A DNA stretch of 64,000 bases, taken from NCBI GenBank assembly GCA_037962975.1, contig CM075674.1, positions 43,662,501-43,726,500 of the forward strand. Direction: 5' to 3'. Position 1 is the stretch's first letter. Every line of letters starts with the position of its first letter. The translations under genes and the position numbers were made by a program. Positions 1 through 9,660 of this stretch are shown piece by piece. The notes below the pieces were generated by a model that saw only the letters and a program-made list of their open reading frames with translations, ran no database searches and had not been told where the DNA came from. The DNA comes from Clitoria ternatea (taxonomy: Eukaryota; Streptophyta; Magnoliopsida; Fabales; Fabaceae).

Positions 1-839
1 ATCTTTTCTCCCTTCAATTTCTGTACTTCTTCCTTAAGCTGTGCCATTTTTTGCTTTATCTCAAAATAATGCTCTTGCAGCCTTTTGGACATATTTTTTA
101 TCTCCTTATCTAAGGAGTCAGCAATTTTATCAATTTTTTTGTCCATGTTCTACAAGAATTCATTCTGAGCCACAACGTTTTTAGTTTGCCAATTCATAAC
201 TTCTTCTGCTTGAGTAATTGGCCTTGTTGATCCATCAGTATTCACTTTGGAAGGTACCAGAAAGGGTTTAGTCTGTATCTTTTTAACAAGATCAACTTTT
301 TTTTCCAAGGAAGGAAAGTTTGCATTATAAGAGGCTGAAGTGGAAGAGAACATCATACATGCTTATGGTATAGCTGTCTGTTTGGGAGGTAGTTCAACAG
401 GCTTACACTTTTGTACAGCCAAAGGTTTTGGAGATGGTTTAGTTGGTGGAGGCCATGTGACTAAGGATGGGTCATTTGGTGGTGGAGGATACTTATGTTT
501 TTTGAGAATTTTCAAGGCTTCTTCATAGAAAGGAAGAGGCTCGTACTTCTTTCTGATTCCAACCCATGGTCCATTTTCAGGATCAAATCTCCTTTCAGGT
601 TTATTAGGAGATTTGCAAGGAGACTTCTTCTTCTTTCTCCTTCTGGGTTCATCATCATCACTGTCATCATAGTCGCTGCTATCATAGTCCATGTAGCAAT
701 CACAACCTGGATCACACATCTCAGGTGCCACATCCCATATAAAGTGACCATTTATCTTATCACTATAGATGGGCGTTCCATCAGCTTTGAATGAATAAAC
801 AGGAAATTTTTTTTTTTGTTTTCCTAGGGTGATCATCAT
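1..839 (-). pseudogene. Caulimovirid polyprotein remnant, charged and coiled-coil region (copy B)
   Basis: The frame runs from 839 to the window edge. It has a Cys/Asp-rich patch (CDPGCDCYMDYDSSD), an acidic stretch, a run of basic residues (RRRKKKKS), a Pro-rich segment, and then a heptad-like helical segment near 150-1. Stops break it near 360 and near 148. Copy A has glutamine at the first of these, so that stop is private to copy B. The region sits between the movement protein and the capsid region in petuvirus-like polyproteins. Its exact role is unknown; a virion-associated or linker function is inference only. Confidence 0.6.
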
Positions 840-1221
840 GGTTGAGAAGACTGGGTTGGTTGAAGGGGAAGAAGATTCTCCTTTAGACTTGAAGATAGTC
901 TTTACTCTGTCATCAGTGAGCTTTTAAATATGGCTCAGTAGACACTATGGGTTTCGATTATTTTTTCTGTGCCTCATAGTCACTAATCCATTCTATAGGA
1001 ATGAGTTTTAGTAACTCCTCTCTAGGGATTTGCCTGGGAACCTAGATGATAGATGGAGTTTTCTCCTCAAAATTTACTATCACCATCAAAGCATTTTTTG
1101 AGATTTTGGAGTCAACAGGAAGATCAAAGAGATGATCTTGTACTCTGAATATGATCTGGTGATTAAGAGTAGCTTTAAATGCATCCGAGTCTTAAGGGGC
1201 TCCTATAAGTTGGACCTAAAC

Positions 1222-1818
1222 TTAGAACCTGTGTGGAAGAGTCGGATCCTTCAGATGGACATTAAAATTTGGAAATATGGTTAAAACCACACTTCCTGCA
1301 TTAAGTGTTGTGAGGAATGTGCCAATCACTACATCCTCATAGTGATGGAAGGTAGAGTCTATTAGAGAGACTCTGGCTGTAACGTGCATGCCTTTTCTTC
1401 CATAGAGAGTTAAAATTAGCCGAACTGCTCCTAGATGAAGTGCAACGTATCCTTCTTTTTGCCATAATTTGATTAGATATGGATTTATTTCCAGATCTAC
1501 ATATTGTTCTGTAGAAGTAGCATTAAGAGGACAAGAATCAAGCTTTGAAGTCTGGATGACTTCTTTCACTCCAAGTCTAGGGGTAGATATAAGCTTTTTT
1601 ACGGACTAAGTGAAGTTAGATTTGTGTCTTCTGAAAACGTTATAAGGATTCAAAAGAGGAGGAACAACACTTTCTATCTGAGCATTCTTAGGAACAAAGG
1701 TATACTCAATTAGGTTTTCAAGTTTGTTTGAGAGGGTCTTTTTACAGGATTCAGGGACAGAAAGAGAAATTTTTGAAGAAAGACTTACGGCACTAGGACG
1801 AGGGTTTGTTCCACTCAT
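1222..1818 (-). pseudogene. Caulimovirid movement protein remnant (copy B)
   Basis: This resembles the 30K-type movement protein that widens plasmodesmata for cell-to-cell spread. The recognisable core is a segment with LGAVRLILTLYGRKG followed by a Phe-Pro-Asn-Phe-Asn motif near the end, as in caulimovirid movement proteins. The start is the ATG at 1818, 98 bases after the primer site. An in-frame TAG lies at 1606-1608, and another stop follows the HRF residues at 1222. Both stops also occur at the matching positions of copy A. Not functional as it stands. Confidence 0.75.
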
Positions 1819-1915
1819 GTTTAAGGAGATTCTTCTTACTCACTCTCGGCTAGTATTATTATACCATATTCACCCGCTTCAAGAAAAAAAGATACAATAA
1901 TTTGATACCGATTAG

Positions 1916-1927
1916 GCTCTGATACCA
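1916..1927 (-). promoter_or_regulatory. Caulimovirid tRNA-Met primer-binding site
   Basis: On the minus strand the twelve bases read TGGTATCAGAGC, the standard caulimovirid site complementary to the 3' end of initiator tRNA-Met, where minus-strand DNA synthesis begins. It lies about 380 bases downstream of the viral TATA box and 98 bases upstream of the movement-protein ATG, the expected leader order. Copy A stops two bases short of this position at its right end, so this is the only primer site in the window. Confidence 0.9.
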
Positions 1928-2250
1928 TCGTTGACTGAGAGCCTCCTTAACATAAATATAAATACCCAAATATACAAACAATGCATTTTCGGCAACCTCA
2001 AGCCTATTCTTGCATATATGGTCACCAATTTTGGCATTTAAATCTATGCTAAGAAGGATTATAGCATGGATCTTTTCTGACATATTTCTGATACACAAGA
2101 TCCTTATATAAGGCAAGTGTAGAGCATACTTTATGTCTATGATTATTGTATCTCTTGATCGGATTAGTGCTTATAGCATAATATTACTACCTTAAACTTT
2201 CAGAAGAAAGTAAAGAAACTAGAAACTCATGATTTATAAAGCACACAAAT

Positions 2251-2256
2251 TTTATT
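2251..2256 (-). promoter_or_regulatory. Caulimovirid poly(A) signal AATAAA
   Basis: AATAAA on the minus strand lies about 55 bases downstream of the viral TATA box. Caulimovirids place the poly(A) signal just downstream of the transcription start, so it is bypassed once to give a terminally redundant pregenomic RNA. Position and orientation fit, but the hexamer alone is weak evidence. Confidence 0.6.
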
Positions 2257-2307
2257 TATGAAACGCTTTGTTCTCTCAAACCTCTGCCTTCTATCTTACA
2301 AGATGGT

Positions 2308-2319
2308 CCCTTTTATAGG
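2308..2319 (-). promoter_or_regulatory. Caulimovirid pregenomic promoter TATA box
   Basis: The minus strand reads CCTATAAAAGGG, a strong plant TATA box, in the intergenic region between the last viral ORF (ending at 2490) and the primer site. Transcription would be expected to start about 30 bases downstream, near 2280. It is followed in order by the poly(A) signal and the primer site, the normal control-region layout for this family. Confidence 0.75.
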
Positions 2320-2419
2320 CAGGGACTTGATGACTATTCAAGATAATGCGATAAGATTACATAGATTACACAGTATATTACAATGACATGTGGAAGATAA
2401 GATAAGGTAGCCGACAAGC

Positions 2420-2444
2420 AAGATAAGATTTCTAATCTTATCTT
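2420..2444. repeat. Perfect GATAAG inverted repeat in the viral promoter
   Basis: Arms AAGATAAGATT (2420-2430) and AATCTTATCTT (2434-2444) are perfectly inverted around a 3-base spacer, about 100 bases upstream of the viral TATA box. More GATAAG copies lie nearby, around 2340-2460. GATA-type boxes are known enhancer elements in caulimovirid and light-regulated plant promoters. A regulatory role here is inferred. Confidence 0.6.
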
Positions 2445-2489
2445 GCCTTTGAGATAAGATTCGGATTCTCTTTTTCAACATGTGTTTCT

Positions 2490-2876
2490 TTAGTCCTTGT
2501 AGATACATTCATGACTAGGCCCATAGTTTTCGATTGGATCTTTATCACTTGAGCCTTCTTCTGGTTCTTTGTAATAAACAATCCTATCATCATAAGATTG
2601 TTCATCTTTAACCATTATTATCTGGTAATCACTTTCAGGAGGGCATATGACATCTACATGACTTAAAATTGCACACGTTGAATTTCTCTCTTTGAGACTT
2701 GAATCTGCCATGTTAACCTCATGAACATAAATCATTAATTCTTCTTGTGGAAGATCTGGCGCTTTGTAATCATTCAGGAAATCTGTGAATTTGGAATAGG
2801 TCCTCCAAATTTTCACTTGATTATGAGTGTATAACCTCTTAGTTTGTGGATTTTGAAAATACGGCTGATGAAGCAA
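2490..2876 (-). pseudogene. Caulimovirid 3'-terminal ORF remnant (copy A)
   Basis: An open stretch of 128 codons (counting an alternative first codon) follows RNase H and precedes the viral promoter. It is rich in Asp, Glu and Tyr, and I recognise no motif. By position it could be the C-terminal part of the polyprotein or a small accessory ORF. About 300 bases of broken sequence separate it from the RNase H frame. Function unassigned. Confidence 0.4.
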
Positions 2877-3184
2877 AAGCTACTGTGTGAAAACTGTAAC
2901 TTAATTAGGCATATTATCTTTCATAAAATCAATTTCTCTTTTCAAATCTTTTATCTATTTTTCCAGAGGTTGATACCAGCTCATGAGAGTCTTGATGAGA
3001 CAAGAGCTATGATCAGGATCTTCAGTTGTTTCCAGGGTCTTCATCATAATCTATATAGGAAATATGATAGGATAATTGTAGAGTACTGTCGCACACCATA
3101 AATACCACATGTCTTCTTCTTGAAAGAGTTTTCCATGAAAGAGTCCAAAGATGTTCAGGAAAGGCTTATCAGGGTTAAACCAAG

Positions 3185-3784
3185 TTATCTTTGGAAGAAT
3201 TTTGTGTTTCTGGAGGGAAATTGCCAAATAATGAAAATATGAGTTTTGGCAAAGAGTTTTATTTCCTCTGGCCTTACTCCTTCCATATATTTGAATTTTG
3301 GAGGAGATTGAGGAAACCTGGATGAAGAAGAGGATGATGAAGATGGTGTCTCAGTGTTCATCATAATGAGGGGATAAAAATGAAAGGATGTGATTATTGG
3401 GATTGGTTTTTCAAAGGATTGCTTTCTGGATAGATAATCTAGAATTAGATTATTTTTTCCTTGGATGTGTTTCACTATAAAATCATACCTTAAAAACCAT
3501 TCCTTAAGCCTGAGAATTTGAGGATTTGGTGGAGTTTTGTTTTTGAACTCTAACATTTTTGGGAATGAAGAGTTATCAAGTTGTACCTCAAATTGGTGAC
3601 CTCTAAGATGGAAGTCAAACTTTTTAATTTCATATTTGACAGCAAGAGTTTCCTTGTAGATAGTATGATAATGAAGTTCATCATTGGTGAACTGTCCACT
3701 GGCATGTCCATAGTAAATGCGTTGTCCTCCAATTTCTTCTATCAAAACTGCTCCCCAGTGATAATTACTTGCATCTATCTGCAA
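3185..3784 (-). pseudogene. Caulimovirid RNase H domain remnant
   Basis: This domain degrades the RNA strand of the RNA/DNA hybrid during viral DNA synthesis. The visible acidic residues are the Asp in QIDASN, the Glu in YKETLA, the Asp in VQLDNSS (where TDN is usual) and the Asp in NLILDYLSR, spaced as in LTR-element and caulimovirid RNase H. A poly-Ser segment follows, then the ending EIKLFAKTHIF typical of these polyproteins. The frame differs by one base from the preceding RT segment, so RT and RNase H are no longer joined. Confidence 0.85.
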
Positions 3785-4742
3785 TATTCTCTTGCGTTCT
3801 TAGGAATCTTTAATAGTGGAGGATTTTTGGCTGCTTCTTTCAAGAACTTGACAGCTTCAGTTTGTTCTTTTCCCCATGAAGTTGCATTTTTTATAAGCAT
3901 CTTTGAAAGCTTAGAAGTATGATAAGAAATATGAGGGATAAAATCTCTAACATAATTCAGGATTCCTAAGAATTGCTGAATTTGTTTTGTAGACATATTT
4001 TCATTAGGGAAGTTTGGGAGATCTTCTGCAAGATGAGGCTGAGGAAGATATTTTTCTTGGGCGAATCGCATTCCTAGAAAGTCCACTTCTTTTGTTCCAA
4101 TCTCAGATTTTCTTACAGAGAGCATGACTCCATAACTGTTACAAATAGAATGGAATTGTTGAAGAAGCTGGTTATGGCGAACTTCATCAGGAGAGAAAAG
4201 TAGAATGTTGTCAATGTAGACGAGAGAACTGTGTAGAATGGGCTCAAATACCCAAACCATAGCCTTTTGAAATAGTGATGGGGTGACTTTAAGCCCAAAA
4301 GACAAGACAGTCCACTGATAGTGTCCATTTGGGATACAAAATGTTGTTTTAGGCGATCTTCTGGATTTGGGCCCAATTGCCAAAAACCCGATTTTAAATC
4401 GAATTTTAAGAAGATGAAGACATTTTTGATGTAGGTGTACAGTGAGCTGATCTTTGGTATGGGGAATTTATCATCTTTAAGAAACAGGTTTAGTGGCCTG
4501 TAGTCAATAACAAGTCTTTTCTTTCCTCTGACTTGTTCTGATCTCTTGTTGACATAGAATGTCGTGCAAGCCCACTCAGATTTTATGGATTCAATTAATC
4601 CTTGTTTCATCAGTTCTTGGCATTCTGCTTGTGCCATCTTGAGTTCTGAAGGAGACATTCCTGGATATGTAGCTTTAGTGGGATTAATGTCTTTATTCAT
4701 CTTGAAAGGTAGATTTACATAGAACTCTTCTCTTTTCCACAA
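3775..4742 (-). pseudogene. Caulimovirid reverse transcriptase remnant
   Basis: Reverse transcriptase core in two overlapping frames, 4742-about 4390 and 4383-3775, so one frameshift lies near 4390. Motifs seen in order are LVIDYRPLN, FLKFDLKSGFWQ, FGLKVTPSLFQKAM, and the catalytic box as YIDN where the family has YIDD, followed by the thumb and connection regions. The lost catalytic aspartate and the frame break make it inactive. It follows the protease directly, in the order usual for the family. Confidence 0.88.
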
Positions 4743-4853
4743 TGGTTTAGGATGTTGGAAAAGATCATGGCCTTCAGCACATAGCTTTATTAACTGATCT
4801 CAAATTTCTACAAATTTAGGAGGAACTTCTGCCAAAGAAAAGAGTCTTGGAAT

Positions 4854-5762
4854 TTAGCAAAAAGGCTTAAAGTTCCTTTTGTGCTTTACTCTATTTGCTA
4901 GAATCTGCATTTTTTTATTTTTGACCAAAATATCTCTTCCGATCAGTATGTCTTTCTCTGCCAAGTTTGATCCAATAATTTTTGTCCAAATTATACAATC
5001 TGGAAATATTTTAATTCCAATTTTGGACTTGTTTATCAGATTTGTTTCAAATGATTCTCCATTGGCAGCTTTGAAACTCTGTTTGTGACTCTTCCGGGCA
5101 TGGGAAGGTAAAATGGTCGGATTCATGAATCTTCTTTGAGCTCCTATGTCAATAAAGGAAATTACCTTTATAGGAACATCATATTTTGATGGGAGGGTGT
5201 ATATCTCGAGATTTGGTAAAGGAGGGAGTTCAGCTGAAGTAATTATTGGATCTTTTTGAACTTGTTGGATCCTTAGAACTGGGAAGTATTCTGATTCGGC
5301 TAAACTTTCAGAGTCTACTGAGCTTGATGTTTCTTCTCCAGATTCTTCAAGGGCAAAAGCAGTTTTGTTATTTGGAGAACTTTGTTCTTCATAGAGGGAT
5401 TCAATATCATCATCATCTTCTATTGCTAATGTATGTAATAGCTTTACTGCTTTCTCTTTGTTCTGTGGACAATCTTTGGAGAAATGTCCTTTCTTTTTAT
5501 AGATGAAGAATCTTTGGCCCTTGCTCTTTCCTCTAAAAGGTCTCTTCTTGAAGAATTTGAATTTTTTTTTCTTCTTGTATAAGGCCTTATCTTTCTTTTC
5601 TTTCTTTATAGAATGAAGCTTTGAATTTTTACAAATATAATTCTCTTTGTCACACTTTATCTTTAAATACTTCTTCTTACAAATGCCCTTGTACTTCTTC
5701 CGATTATTCAGCATCTTGTCTATCAAACTCTGTTGGCTACAGATTTTGTCTAGGGCAACCAT
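4854..5762 (-). pseudogene. Caulimovirid capsid C-terminus and aspartic protease remnant
   Basis: The first 110 residues are extremely Lys-rich and end in a zinc-knuckle relic, RFFIYKKKGHFSKDC. The first two Cys of the CX2CX4HX4C pattern have become Phe and Tyr; His and the last Cys remain. An acidic Ser-rich linker follows. The protease region near residue 205 has FIDIGAQ, where DTG or DSG is expected at the active site, and then the conserved ILIGRDIL. Both RNA binding and proteolysis are probably lost. Confidence 0.8.
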
Positions 5763-5768
5763 TCCAAC

Positions 5769-6347
5769 TTAGTGGATTTCTCCAAGTGTCATTTCTGTGA
5801 CATTTTTATTGGCTGTTTGTAAGATTCTCCATATTTCTTCTTGAAGTTCTTCTGGGAAAGAACTTATATAAGTAATTTTGAGACTTGGATCGTTAAATCC
5901 ATTTAGCTGATAGAATCTCTGAGACATTCTCTGATAATGTCTTTCGAGATCTGTCTTTTTTAACGAACAACACTTCATCTTAAAATATTCTTTTCTAGCT
6001 TCTTTCTCAATTATAGAAATGTCTCCCAAGAAGTAAAATTAGAGAAAATAGATCACATCTAAAATTGGTTCGCTATGGAGTTGTTCTTGATTTACCGGAC
6101 CAGTGGATTGGTATCATTCTTTGAGAACTACGATCATTCTAGCACAGAACTCTTTAACCACCTTATATGATTCTTCATGCTGGATGATTTTTGCACCCAT
6201 CCAGGCTTTGAACTCAAGGAATTTTTTATTCCACTGAGAAGGAGGAGTTCCATCTATGGAGAAGAATGAAGACCCAGTATAAACAGGGGTATTTATTTCT
6301 TTAGAATCTAATCCGGGTTGTGTAGATGTTTCTTCTTGACTGGCCAT
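5769..6347 (-). pseudogene. Caulimovirid capsid protein remnant
   Basis: Two open stretches in one frame (6347-6114 and 6029-5769) are separated by stops around 6110 and 6040. The upstream part begins MASQEETSTQPG. The downstream part has Arg-His-Tyr-Gln and Leu-Asn-Gly-Phe segments and a PEELQEEIWR helix. This resembles the pre-knuckle capsid core of caulimovirids and leads straight into the Lys-rich segment at 5762. The capsid call rests mainly on position. Confidence 0.6.
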
Positions 6348-6353
6348 TAAAAT

Positions 6354-6902
6354 TCATGAAATATCAGCATACTCATCATACATAGTTTCTGCTTCAGGGG
6401 AATTCAACTTAGTGTTTTGCCAATCTCCTTCAGAGAAGATTTCTCCTTCAGTGGAGAAGGTTTCTCCTTCAACGGATTGAAACTCTTCTTCTTTGTTTTG
6501 GGAATACATCAACAGTATTACATAAGATATTGGCTTATGTGAAACCATCAGGGGAAGTTTGGGTGTTGGTATTGGGGATTCTTCTGACACAGAATCTTCT
6601 CCATCATCCTTTGTGGGAGGAGGAATAGATTGTTCTTTTCTTTTTCCAACAGGATCAAACTTTCTCGAGGTAAGGTTTGGAGGAATAAATGGGCTAGGAT
6701 TCTGTATGGCTTGTGGAGTGTATGATGTAAAGATTTTTGAAGGAGGTATGAAATAGGGATCTAGTTCAAATGAACTTTCTTTAAGAGAAGGTTTTAGACT
6801 CTTGGAAGCAACATATCCTTTTAACTCTTCATACTGAGCTCTAATCTTTCTCAGTTCTTTTTCTTTTTCAACAAAGGTAGAGCTGACCTTTTCTCCCTTC
6901 AA
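6354..6902 (-). pseudogene. Caulimovirid polyprotein, coiled-coil and Pro/Ser-rich region (copy A)
   Basis: About 180 residues in the same frame as the flanking segments. They begin with a charged heptad-like helix (KEKELRKIRAQYEELKGYV), then a Pro-rich and acidic Ser/Glu-rich region. Stops at both ends separate it from its neighbours. A multimerising linker between movement protein and capsid is plausible in petuvirus-like polyproteins. No catalytic motif is visible. Confidence 0.55.
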
Positions 6903-6905
6903 TTT

Positions 6906-7616
6906 CTATACTTTTACCTCAAGTTGTGCTATTTTTTGCTTTATCTCAAAATAATGCTCTAGCAGCCTTTTGGACATATTTTTTATCTCTTTATCTAAGG
7001 AGTCAGCAATTTTATCAATTTTCTTGTCTATGTTCTGTAAGAATTCATTCTGAGCCACAGTGTTTTCAGTTTGCCAATTCATAACTTCTTCTGCTTGAGT
7101 AATTGGCCTTGTTGATCCATCAGTATTCACTTCGGAAGGTACCACAAAGGGTCTAGTTTGTATCTTTTTAACAGGATCAACTTTTCTTTCCAAGGAAGGA
7201 AAGTTTGCATTATAAGAGGCTGAAGTGGAAGAGAACATCATGCATGCTTGTGGTATGGCTATCTGTTTGGGAGGTAGTTCAACAGGCTTACACTTTTGTA
7301 CAGCCAAAGGTTTTGGAGATGGTTTAGTTGGTGTAGGCCATGTGACTAAGGACGGGTCATTTGGTGGTGGAGGATACTTATGTTTTTTGAGAATTTTCAA
7401 GGCTTCTTCATAGAAAGAAAGAGGCTCGTACTTCTTTCTGATTCCAACCCATGGTCCATTTTCAGGATCAAATCTCCTTTCAGGTTTATTAGAAGATTTG
7501 CAAGGAGACTTCTTCTTCTTTCTCCTTTTGGGTTCATCATCATCACTGTCATCATAGTTGCTGCTATCATAGTCTATGCAGCAATCACAACCTGGATCAC
7601 ACATCTTAGGTGCCAC
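6906..7616 (-). pseudogene. Caulimovirid polyprotein, charged region (copy A)
   Basis: This is the counterpart of 1-839. It has the Cys/Asp patch (CDPGCDCCIDYDSSNY), an Asp run, a basic run (KRRKKKKS), a Pro-rich part, and a C-terminal coiled coil containing KKIDKIADSLDKEIK. Unlike copy B it is open for 236 codons. A length change in a homopolymer near 7690 puts it out of frame with the movement-protein segment upstream, so the original long polyprotein is split here. Confidence 0.6.
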
Positions 7617-7636
7617 ATCCTATATAAAGTGACCAT

Positions 7637-8704
7637 TTATCTTGTCACTGTAGATGGGCGTTCCATCAGCTTTAAATGAATAAACAAGAGTTTTTTTTCC
7701 TGTTCTCCTAGGGTGATCATCATGGTTAAGAAGACTGGGTTGGTTAAAGAGGAAGAAGATTCTCCTTCAGACTTGAAGATAGTATTTACTTTGCCATCAG
7801 TGAGCCTTTTAAATGATGACTCAGTAGACACTATAAGTTTCGAATGTTTTTGCTGTGCCTCATAGTCACTAATCAATTCTATAGGAATGAGTTTTAGTAA
7901 CTCCTCTCTAGGAATTTTCCTGGGAACCTGGATGATAGATGAAGTTTTCTCCTCAGAATTTACTATCACCATAAAAGCATTTTTTGAGATTTTGGAGTCC
8001 ACCGGAAGATCAAATAGATGATCTTCTACTTTAAATATGATCTGGTGATTCAGAGTAGCTTTAAATGCATCCGAGTCTTGAGGGGCTCCTATAAGTTGGA
8101 CCTGAACTTAGAACCTGTGTGGAAGAGCCGGATCCTTCAGATGGACATTAAAATTTGGAAATATGGTTAAAACCACACTTCCTGCATTAAGTGTCGTGAG
8201 GACTGTGCCAACCACTACATCCTCGTAGTGATGGAAGGTAGAGTCTATTAGAGAGACTCTGGCTGTAACGGGCATGTCTTTTCTTCCATAGAGAGTTAAA
8301 ATTAGCCGAACTACTCCTAGATGAAGTGCAACATATCCTTTTTTTTGCCATAATTTGATTTGATCTAGATTTATTTCTAGATCTACATACTGTTCTGCAG
8401 AAGTGGCATGAAGAGGACAAGAATCAAGCTTTGAAGTATGGATGACTTCTTTCGCTCCAGGTCTAGGGGTAGATATAAGCTTTTTTACGGACTAGATGAA
8501 GTTAGATTTGTGTCTTCTGAAAACGTTATAAGGATTCAGAAGAAGAGGAACAACACTTTTTATCTGAGCATCCTCGGGAACAAAGGTATACTCAATTAGG
8601 TTTTCAAGTTTGTTTGAGAGGGTCTTTTTACAGGATTTAGGGACAGAAAGAGAAATTTTTGAAGAAAGACTTACGACACTGGGACGAGGGTTTGTTTCAC
8701 TCAT
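7637..8704 (-). pseudogene. Caulimovirid movement protein remnant (copy A)
   Basis: One frame from the ATG at 8704 to 7637, with in-frame stops at 8492-8494 and just after the HRF residues near 8108. Both stops are shared with copy B. The 30K-type core lies around 8420-8120, with LYGRKDMPVTARVSL and a Phe-Pro-Asn-Phe-Asn motif. After the second stop the segment VDSKISKNAFMVIVNSE remains open. The shared stops suggest that both copies descend from one already broken viral DNA. Confidence 0.75.
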
Positions 8705-8799
8705 GTTTAAGGAGATTCTTCTTACTCACTCTCTGCTAGTATTATTATACCATATTCACCCGCTTCAAGAAAAAGAGATACAATAATTTGATACCGATT

Positions 8800-9265
8800 T
8801 ATTGTTACTATTCATAATTTACCATTTACTGTGATTATTCAAAATTTATTATTTACCATTATTATTCAAAATTTATTAGTTACTGTTCCTATTTAAAATT
8901 TACTATTTACCATTACTATTCAAAATTTACTATTTACCATTACTATTCAAAATTTGCTATTTATTATTACTATTCATGATTTACCATTTACCATTTCTAT
9001 TCAAAAGTTACTATTCATAATTTACCATTTACTACAACTATTTAAAATTTACTATTCATGATTTACCATTTACCGCTACCATTCAAAATTTACTATTTAC
9101 CGTTTCTATTCACAATTTACTGTTTATCGTTATTATTCAAAATTTACTATTTATCGTTATTATTCAAAAAAATTATTAGTTACCGTTAATATTGATGATT
9201 TACTATTTATCGTTACTATTTACTATTATTATGTATAATTACTATTTATCATTTCTAATAGTAAT
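8800..9265. repeat. AT-rich degenerate minisatellite
   Basis: The stretch consists of imperfect copies of a roughly 25-28 base unit built from TTTACYATTTAC and TACTATTCAAAA. No coding potential is seen. It begins exactly where copy A of the viral DNA ends. Similar TTTACTATTCA runs occur near the starts of some plant LTRs as I know them, so it may belong to the old LTR described next; that link is inference. Confidence 0.7.
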
Positions 9266-9508
9266 CTTAATTTTCATCGTATGCCTATACTGAAATAAAT
9301 TAGTATTAATATTTTTTTAGAACTCAGAGGCATAGAGCGAATTCACTTTTGGTAGCAATTCTAGGTAAGGGGGAGTGGGATAAAAATATAATATGAAACG
9401 ACATAAGAATAATGGGAGGAGTCCCCTACTCCTTTTAAATTTAATAATATTATTATTTTTAAATAATAAATTCTAAATTAAGTATCTTGTGTAACTTACT
9501 CTAAAATA

Positions 9509-9660
9509 CCTATGCAAGGACTTGGACCCTTATAACCTAGACGAACTGGACTAAACCTATGCAAGGACTTGAACTATTATGACCTATATGGACTGAACTA
9601 AGCCTATGCAATGATTGGATTATATGGACTTACATAGACCTATGCGAGGAATGGACTATA
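9509..9660. repeat. Short tandem repeat, about 46-base unit, four copies
   Basis: Near-copies start with CCTATGCAAGGACTTG at about 9509 and 9556, and diverged forms lie near 9603 and 9645 (CCTATGCAATGATTGG, CCTATGCGAGGAATGG). Each is followed by a segment ending in GGACT. No coding role is seen. Confidence 0.6.

Larger units (their letters stand above)
1..1927 (-). mobile_element. Endogenous caulimovirid copy B (5' part, continues off the left edge)
   Basis: This is the second of two head-to-tail viral copies, read right to left. It starts at the primer-binding site (1916-1927), then carries the movement-protein region and the charged and coiled-coil region of the polyprotein up to the window edge. 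It aligns with 6887-8799 of copy A at an offset of about 6,886 bases, with scattered substitutions. Several in-frame stops interrupt it. The domain order (movement protein first, then coiled coil) suits a petuvirus- or florendovirus-like caulimovirid, but the genus is not settled. It is a defective genomic fossil. Confidence 0.85.
1928..8799 (-). mobile_element. Endogenous caulimovirid copy A (near full length)
   Basis: This is one viral genome unit of about 6.9 kb on the minus strand: movement protein (8704-7637), charged and coiled-coil region (7616-6354), capsid region with a zinc-knuckle relic, aspartic protease, reverse transcriptase, RNase H, a small last ORF (2876-2490), and then the control region. 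From 7616 to about 4390 a single frame prevails, with in-frame stops, then two frame changes follow. No integrase is present, as expected for caulimovirids, which integrate passively. Its right end (8799) corresponds to copy B position 1913, next to the primer site. Confidence 0.88.

Noticed and set aside
3581..3922. Plus-strand open frame across the viral RNase H
   Set aside because: Shadow of the minus-strand viral sequence, with no independent features.
1..8799. Possible replication-competent endogenous virus
   Set aside because: Movement protein, capsid, protease, RT and RNase H all carry stops, frameshifts or lost catalytic residues in copy A, and copy B is likewise broken.
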